From positions 1 to 17,965 of the forward strand of contig CAKOOU010000022.1 of NCBI GenBank assembly GCA_934098455.1: a stretch of 17,965 bases of DNA. The letters are read 5' to 3'. The notes beneath the pieces were generated by a model. The model worked only from the letters and a program-made list of their open reading frames with translations. It searched no databases and was not told the DNA's origin. Positions 13,490 to 17,965 of this stretch are shown here, in pieces (positions within the stretch are counted from its first letter, which is position 1; the number at the start of each line of letters is the position of its first letter). Origin of the DNA: an uncultured Bacilli bacterium. GTDB lineage: Bacteria > Bacillota_I > Bacilli_A > RF39 > UBA660. The position numbers and the translations under genes are program-made.

Positions 13490-16352
13490 AATTAATATTT
13501 AAAGATTTAGTTTGAGTTTTCCCTTGATACTTAATAGTAAATACTATTTCATTACCATTTTTATTATATGAAATACTTGCTGAATCTGTAATATCATTAT
13601 TATTTTTATCAAACACTTTAACAATACTAGTTAGAGTATTAGAATCATGCATAGTATTATATTCATCTAATGTTAATGAACTTCTTTCTATTCTTACTTC
13701 AAAGTCAACATTATCAGGTGATGTTGTAGGCTTAGTTGTTGATTCTGAATTAGTACTTGTTGGTTTAACTTCAATGCTTACTCCATCCGAATCACATCCA
13801 TTATAATTAGTATAAGTTGTTTTAACAGTTATTTCAGCTTTATCTAATATTATTCCATTATAAGTATATTTTGTATCTGTTGTTGTAGTTAAATAAGTTC
13901 CATTTAAGTAAATAGCATATCCAACATTGCCTAATAATTCGTTATTTCTAGAGATAGTATAATTTAAGTATTTATCTCCCCAATATTTATATACGTTATT
14001 AGCAAATTTATCTTTTAAGAAGTTTGCATCTAATGCCTTCGGAGTGGAAATGCCTTTCCATGTAACTGTTATTCCTGTATCAGTATTTGTATAATTTAAG
14101 TTGCTTACATTATCTAATGTACTAAATGTTGTTGAAGTTTCTGAAGGCTCAGAACCTTTTTTAAACATTTCCATAGATCTTAAATTCTCAGGAGTAGCTG
14201 GACTAGCAAGTTCAAGAGGGTCTGTTCCAATTTCTACTTCCGCAGTAACAATAGAAGTAGGTTTTTCCCAAACAGAGTTATGTTTTAAAATTTTGCTTCC
14301 TAATATTTTACTAATTGCACGTCTTTGACTAGAACCTTCACTATTTGATAAATAGTATTCTTTAGTAACTTCATCATAACCATACCATAATGAAATACAA
14401 TAATCTGGAGAATATGTAAGTTGCCAAGAATCTCCAATAACATTTCCAGTAATTCCTTTTGCTTTCTTAAAAGCAGCATCTACAGTTGATGTACCAGTTT
14501 TACTTGCAACATCTGTACCACTAACAGTTCCAGTAGCAACGTTGTTGCTAGTTACGGCATATTTTAATACCATATTTATCATATATGCAGTAGATTCTTC
14601 CATTGCTTTAACTTTTTTAGGTTTAACAGTATATGTTTCACCAGAGTTTGTATATTCTATTTTTGTAAAACTATAAGGTTCTATATAAGTTCCACCTCTT
14701 GCAAAAGTTGCATAAGCAGCAGCCATTTGAAGTGGGTTAACACCATCAAATCCACCAATACTATGAGATTCGTTAATATATCCATTTTCATATTGAGGTG
14801 TTATTCCTAAATTTGTAACAAATTCTTTTATTTGTTCTTGACTTAATTGTTGGAATGTATAAAGGGCAGGTATATTTCTACTTGATGCAAGTGCAACACG
14901 AGCTGTCATAACACCTTTATAGCTATTATCCCAGTTTTTAATACTGCCACCACCACTATAAGTATAAGTATCATCTACAACCGTATTTCCAGGTGACCAA
15001 TTTAAGTATTCAAATGCAGGACCATAATCGAAAATAGGCTTAGCGGTACTTCCTGGGTGTCTTTTAATCATTGTTGCATAGTTATAACTACGTTCAGATT
15101 TTTTATTTCTACCAGCACCTATAGCAGCAATGCTACCATCATGAACATCAATAACAGTCATTGCAGCCTGTACTTTATCATTTTTCCAAGTATATCCGTC
15201 TCCATTATATATTCCCTCAATAACATCTTGTTTTTCAGGATCTAGAGTAGTGTAAATAGTCATAGAAGTTGTTGCTGGGTCATTTCCAGTTCTATTAATT
15301 ACTTCTTTTACTACTGTATCAATGTATCCTTGATATTTATTTACTGTTTTACCAGTTGAAACTAATGTGCTTTCAATTGGAATACTTCTTGCAATATCTC
15401 TTTCTTCTTTATTTATATATCCGTGTCTGTACATTAAATTTAATACTAAATTACGTCTAGATTCAGCTGTTTTAGGATGACTATATGGGTCATAAGCATC
15501 TGGAGCTTGAAATAATCCTGCTATAGTTGCTGCTTCCACTAAAGATAACTCACTAGAACTTTTGTTAAAATATTTTTGACTTGCTTGTTCGACACCATAT
15601 GAGCCACTACCCAAGTATGGCATATTAACATAAAATTCTAATATCTGTTCTTTTGTATAAGTCTTTTCAACTTTAAATACCGACATGTATATATCTGTAA
15701 ATTTTCTTATAATTCCTTTAATCCCACTTCTTGATTTATCAGAGTAGGCATTCTTAACAACTTGCATTGTTAGAGTTGAACCACCACCAGCATTAGAATG
15801 TCCTACAAGTTGTCCAGCAACAGCTTTTGAAAATCTTGCTAAATCTATACCATTATGTTGAAAATATCTAGAGTCCTCTGTTGCTACAATAGCATCAATT
15901 AACACTTGTGGTAACTCCTCATAATTAACCAATTCTCTATTTTCAGTACCTAGTCGAGCAAATTCATTACCACTTTTATCTAATAAAACACTAGATTCTT
16001 TACTATATAAATTACTTGTATCAAACTTAGGTGAATTAATAATTATATATAAAGTAAATATAATACCAATAGTTAAACAAAATATTAAAAACAACATAAA
16101 TAATATTAAAACTTTTTGACCTAAAGAACCTTTTTTATATTTTAATTTTAATTTATCTGCCTCATATTTAGCAACCTTAGCATTATTTCTAATCTTAGCT
16201 TTAGTTCTTTCTTTTCCTTTATATTTATAAACATTTGTTAAATCTAACTTTTCATTTTCTAACTTTTCAATTTGTTTATCTATTTTCTCTTTTTTATTAT
16301 TCTTATTATTTTTTTTAACTTTATCTTTCTTTGTATAAGTTGTCTTTTTCAT
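13488..16352 (-). CDS. ponA: Bifunctional class A penicillin-binding protein
   Basis: A 954-residue peptidoglycan synthase. It has an ~80-residue Lys-rich cytoplasmic N-terminus and a transmembrane helix at about 81-106. The GT51 glycosyltransferase domain follows (ATEDSRYFQHNG with catalytic Glu near residue 156, then GGGSTLTMQVVKN). The transpeptidase domain has STAK (Ser near 435), SRN and KTGTST (near 621). The C-terminal ~230 residues are extracellular: a fibronectin-III-like segment (NVSNLNYTNTDTGITVTWKG), then a Ser/Thr-rich linker and a final beta domain. The tail is long compared with B. subtilis PBP1. The ATG directly follows the recU stop codon, with AAGGAGG inside recU, so the two are translationally coupled; a recU-ponA pair is also found in Bacillus. 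Confidence 0.93.
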   Translation of the reverse strand: MKKTTYTKKDKVKKNNKNNKKEKIDKQIEKLENEKLDLTNVYKYKGKERTKAKIRNNAKVAKYEADKLKLKYKKGSLGQKVLILFMLFLIFCLTIGIIFTLYIIINSPKFDTSNLYSKESSVLLDKSGNEFARLGTENRELVNYEELPQVLIDAIVATEDSRYFQHNGIDLARFSKAVAGQLVGHSNAGGGSTLTMQVVKNAYSDKSRSGIKGIIRKFTDIYMSVFKVEKTYTKEQILEFYVNMPYLGSGSYGVEQASQKYFNKSSSELSLVEAATIAGLFQAPDAYDPYSHPKTAESRRNLVLNLMYRHGYINKEERDIARSIPIESTLVSTGKTVNKYQGYIDTVVKEVINRTGNDPATTSMTIYTTLDPEKQDVIEGIYNGDGYTWKNDKVQAAMTVIDVHDGSIAAIGAGRNKKSERSYNYATMIKRHPGSTAKPIFDYGPAFEYLNWSPGNTVVDDTYTYSGGGSIKNWDNSYKGVMTARVALASSRNIPALYTFQQLSQEQIKEFVTNLGITPQYENGYINESHSIGGFDGVNPLQMAAAYATFARGGTYIEPYSFTKIEYTNSGETYTVKPKKVKAMEESTAYMINMVLKYAVTSNNVATGTVSGTDVASKTGTSTVDAAFKKAKGITGNVIGDSWQLTYSPDYCISLWYGYDEVTKEYYLSNSEGSSQRRAISKILGSKILKHNSVWEKPTSIVTAEVEIGTDPLELASPATPENLRSMEMFKKGSEPSETSTTFSTLDNVSNLNYTNTDTGITVTWKGISTPKALDANFLKDKFANNVYKYWGDKYLNYTISRNNELLGNVGYAIYLNGTYLTTTTDTKYTYNGIILDKAEITVKTTYTNYNGCDSDGVSIEVKPTSTNSESTTKPTTSPDNVDFEVRIERSSLTLDEYNTMHDSNTLTSIVKVFDKNNNDITDSASISYNKNGNEIVFTIKYQGKTQTKSLNIN

Positions 16353-16916
16353 TTACTTATCCTCCTTAAAATAAACATTTTCAATTACTTTTATATAATC
16401 TAGTGCTGGTGTTATACCTTCTTTTATAATATATCCTTTTTCTTTTATATAATTATATGGAATACTTTTTCTATCATTATTTTGTGTAAATAGAATTATA
16501 TCCTTGCCATCTAATAAATAATATAAACTATTAATCTTAATTATTAAAAAACTTATTCCACCATGATTAATAACTCTTTTCATATGTAATAATTGATGGT
16601 CATGAAGGTTAGATAATGGAAAAGATGTTTTATTTAATGTTTCTTTTGCATCAAAATCTATATATTTACCTTTATATATTCCATTATAATCTAATGTACT
16701 AGGAACTTTATAATATCCTTCTAATATTTTATTTTTTTTATAATCAACATTACATACTAATATTGGAGTAGGCTTTTTATATATTATTGCAATATCATTA
16801 TTTATATAATATTCATTACTTAAATTAATTAAATTTTCTAATTTCATTCCTCTATTTTTATGAGAAATATTTCTTTTGTATTCTTTACTAATGCTTCCAG
16901 GATATAACACATACAT
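16353..16916 (-). CDS. recU: Holliday junction resolvase RecU
   Basis: A 187-residue junction-cleaving nuclease of the PD-(D/E)XK fold. Visible RecU blocks are YPGSI near the start, KNRGMKLENLINLSNEYY, IIYKKPTPI, STLDYNGIYKGKYIDFDAKET (catalytic acidic residues and Lys) and TSFPLSNLHDHQLLHMK. The usual FEAKET is FDAKET here, a conservative change in the catalytic segment. Start: an ATG at 16916, with an in-frame GTG just before it at 16919. The only purine-rich stretch (AAGG) is nearly adjacent, and a TATAAT (complement of 16928-16933) is close, so the leader may be almost absent. It is transcribed with the PBP gene. Confidence 0.93.
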   Translation of the reverse strand: MYVLYPGSISKEYKRNISHKNRGMKLENLINLSNEYYINNDIAIIYKKPTPILVCNVDYKKNKILEGYYKVPSTLDYNGIYKGKYIDFDAKETLNKTSFPLSNLHDHQLLHMKRVINHGGISFLIIKINSLYYLLDGKDIILFTQNNDRKSIPYNYIKEKGYIIKEGITPALDYIKVIENVYFKEDK

Positions 16917-17023
16917 CACCTTATTTAATTATATAATATAAATTATCTATTTTCTATATAAATAACTACAAATTTGCATTATTTTACATAATTTTATATA
17001 ATTATATTGGGTGGATGAATATT

Positions 17024-17608
17024 ATGAAAATAGAATCGTCAGATTTAACAAATATTGCAGTTAGAACAAGTCAATATCCTACAGATATGAAAGATGAGTT
17101 TTTATTAGTAGGAAAGAGTAATGTAGGTAAAAGTAGTTTTATAAATACTATTCTTGCTAGAAAAAACTTTGCTCGTACTAGTAGTAAACCGGGGAAAACT
17201 CAAACTTTAAATTTTTATTTAGTAAATAACAAATTTTATTTAGTTGATGTTCCAGGATATGGATATGCAAATGTATCGAAGAGTACACAAAAGAAGTTTG
17301 GTTTAATGATAGAGGAATATTTAACTAAAAGAGATAATTTAAGAATGGTATTTATGTTAATAGATTTTAGACATAAACCTAGTGAGAATGATATTTTAAT
17401 GTATGATTATCTAAAATATTATAATTTACCTGTTTGTTTAATTGCTACTAAATATGATAAAGTTAAATCTAGTCAAAAAGATAAACAAGAAAAAATTATT
17501 AGAGAAACTTTAAAAATTAAAGAAGATGATTGTTTAGTATTATTCTCTAGTATTACTAAAAAGGGTAGAGAAGAAGTATATAGACAGATTGAAAGTAAAC
17601 TTAGTTAA
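17024..17608 (+). CDS. engB: Ribosome biogenesis GTP-binding protein EngB (YsxC/YihA)
   Basis: A 195-residue GTPase acting in 50S assembly. Motifs: P-loop GKSNVGKSS (near residue 28), G2 region SSKPGKTQTLNFYL, G3 DVPGYGYA, G4 TKYDK (usually TKxDK) and the SSITKKG G5 region. ATG 17024 is chosen over ATG 17015 because GGGTGG (17009-17014) sits nine bases upstream of it and abuts the other; the product then begins MKIESSDL, as in the family. It is divergent from recU across a ~107-base AT-rich gap. lonA and clpX, common neighbours, are not present here. Confidence 0.95.
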   Translation: MKIESSDLTNIAVRTSQYPTDMKDEFLLVGKSNVGKSSFINTILARKNFARTSSKPGKTQTLNFYLVNNKFYLVDVPGYGYANVSKSTQKKFGLMIEEYLTKRDNLRMVFMLIDFRHKPSENDILMYDYLKYYNLPVCLIATKYDKVKSSQKDKQEKIIRETLKIKEDDCLVLFSSITKKGREEVYRQIESKLS

Positions 17609-17616
17609 TGCTTTTT

Positions 17617-17640
17617 CTGTTTTATTGTAAAACAGTTATC
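17617..17640 (+). terminator. Possible terminator of engB
   Basis: CTGTTTTA (17617-17624) pairs with TAAAACAG (17628-17635), loop TTG. The following sequence TTATC is only weakly T-rich. Confidence 0.4.
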
Positions 17641-17653
17641 TTATACAATATAA

Positions 17654-17671
17654 AAAATCACATTAAGTGAC
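17654..17671 (-). terminator. Weak terminator after the second Rpn-type gene
   Basis: On the minus strand, TCAC pairs with GTGA around TTAAT and is followed by six T. It occupies the same relative position as the terminator after the first Rpn-type gene. Confidence 0.4.
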
Positions 17672-17674
17672 CAA

Positions 17675-17965
17675 TTACAACATCATAATCATGTTTTTTG
17701 ATAACTTTGTGATTTTTATTATTTTATTTGTTGGATATCCTTCGGCTTTTAATGCTTTTGCTAAGGATATTTTTTCTTCTTCGAGTTCCATTCGACTTTG
17801 TTTTATTTTTTCTTCTTCGAGTTCTGCATTTTCTAATCTTTGTTTTACATCTTCTTCACATGATTTTAAAAATGCATCTCTATCATAAGTTACTGCATCT
17901 CCTGGCTTAAACTTTAACGTTTCCATAAAATTCATAATATCTATTACATCCTTTCTTTTTGTCTT
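17675..17965 (-). CDS. Rpn/PDDEXK-family protein, C-terminal part, cut by window edge
   Basis: The frame stays open to the right edge, so the gene begins outside the window; the internal Met codons near 17935 are not the start. Visible residues begin KTKRKDVIDIMNFMETLKFKPGDAVTYD (split here: DVIDIMNFME, LKFKPGDAVTYD), matching EVIDIMDYIA, MDFREGDPVTYN of the gene at 5492-6454. A Glu/Lys-rich coiled coil with two ELEEEKI copies follows (a 20-base direct repeat at 17769-17788 and 17806-17825), then AKALKAEGYPTNKIIKITKL. The tail matches the other copy in protein and DNA. Inference: a second family member, convergent with engB. Confidence 0.75.
   Translation of the reverse strand, partial: KTKRKDVIDIMNFMETLKFKPGDAVTYDRDAFLKSCEEDVKQRLENAELEEEKIKQSRMELEEEKISLAKALKAEGYPTNKIIKITKLSKNMIMML

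Noticed and set aside
17667..17910. Plus-strand frames at the right edge
   Set aside because: They lie over the minus-strand Rpn-type C-terminus, which has clear similarity to the copy at 5492-6454.

Overview
The window is about three-quarters A+T. It uses the standard code (TGG for Trp, TAA/TAG/TGA all as stops) and carries a Bacillota/Mollicute-like housekeeping set: yqeG-yqeH, mutL, lepB, rbgA, rnhB, ftsY-ylxM, ponA-recU and engB. An uncultured low-GC gut Bacilli/Tenericutes-type lineage is the best guess from composition and gene content. No rRNA or tRNA gene, CRISPR array or reverse transcriptase was found.

Layout. (1) 1-1754: a large hairpin carrying an 11-G run, then a secreted or anchored protein whose C-terminus is a GC-rich, A-depleted block. 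(2) 1838-5218: a tight run yqeG-yqeH-mutL plus a 36-residue membrane peptide. (3) 5492-6454: an Rpn-type PD-(D/E)XK protein with a heptad-repeat tail. (4) 6573-8177: a second surface protein, paralogous to the first and with the same kind of C-terminal block, followed by a hairpin-rich 180-bp leader and then signal peptidase I (8360-8914). (5) 8915-10360: a strong promoter, a decayed copy of the rbgA 5' end, and a frameshifted RhuM-family gene that separates lepB from rbgA. (6) 10374-13420: rbgA, a SpoIIID-like small regulator, rnhB, ftsY and ylxM, overlapping or nearly touching. (7) 13488-16916 on the minus strand: recU then a class A penicillin-binding protein. (8) 17024-17608: engB. (9) 17675 to the right edge, minus strand: the C-terminal part of a second Rpn-type protein.

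The most interesting signal is the pair of surface proteins. Their last ~44 residues align without gaps. In both, the coding strand loses adenine sharply exactly there (20 of 120 A against 49 of the preceding 120 in the first; 27 against 50 in the second), and most codons in the block end in C or T. That is the footprint expected when a diversity-generating retroelement (DGR) copies an AAY-rich template with adenine-specific mutation into a C-type-lectin-like display domain. Neither a reverse transcriptase nor a template repeat lies in this window, so if the reading is right these are remote targets served in trans. The 11-G run in front of the first target, and the hairpins between the second target and lepB, may add phase-variable or RNA-level control.

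The housekeeping genes mostly serve ribosome assembly (YqeH, RbgA, EngB), protein targeting and export (FtsY, YlxM, LepB), DNA maintenance (MutL, RecU, RNase HII) and wall synthesis (PBP). Accessory genes (Rpn-type, RhuM, surface targets) are inserted between them.
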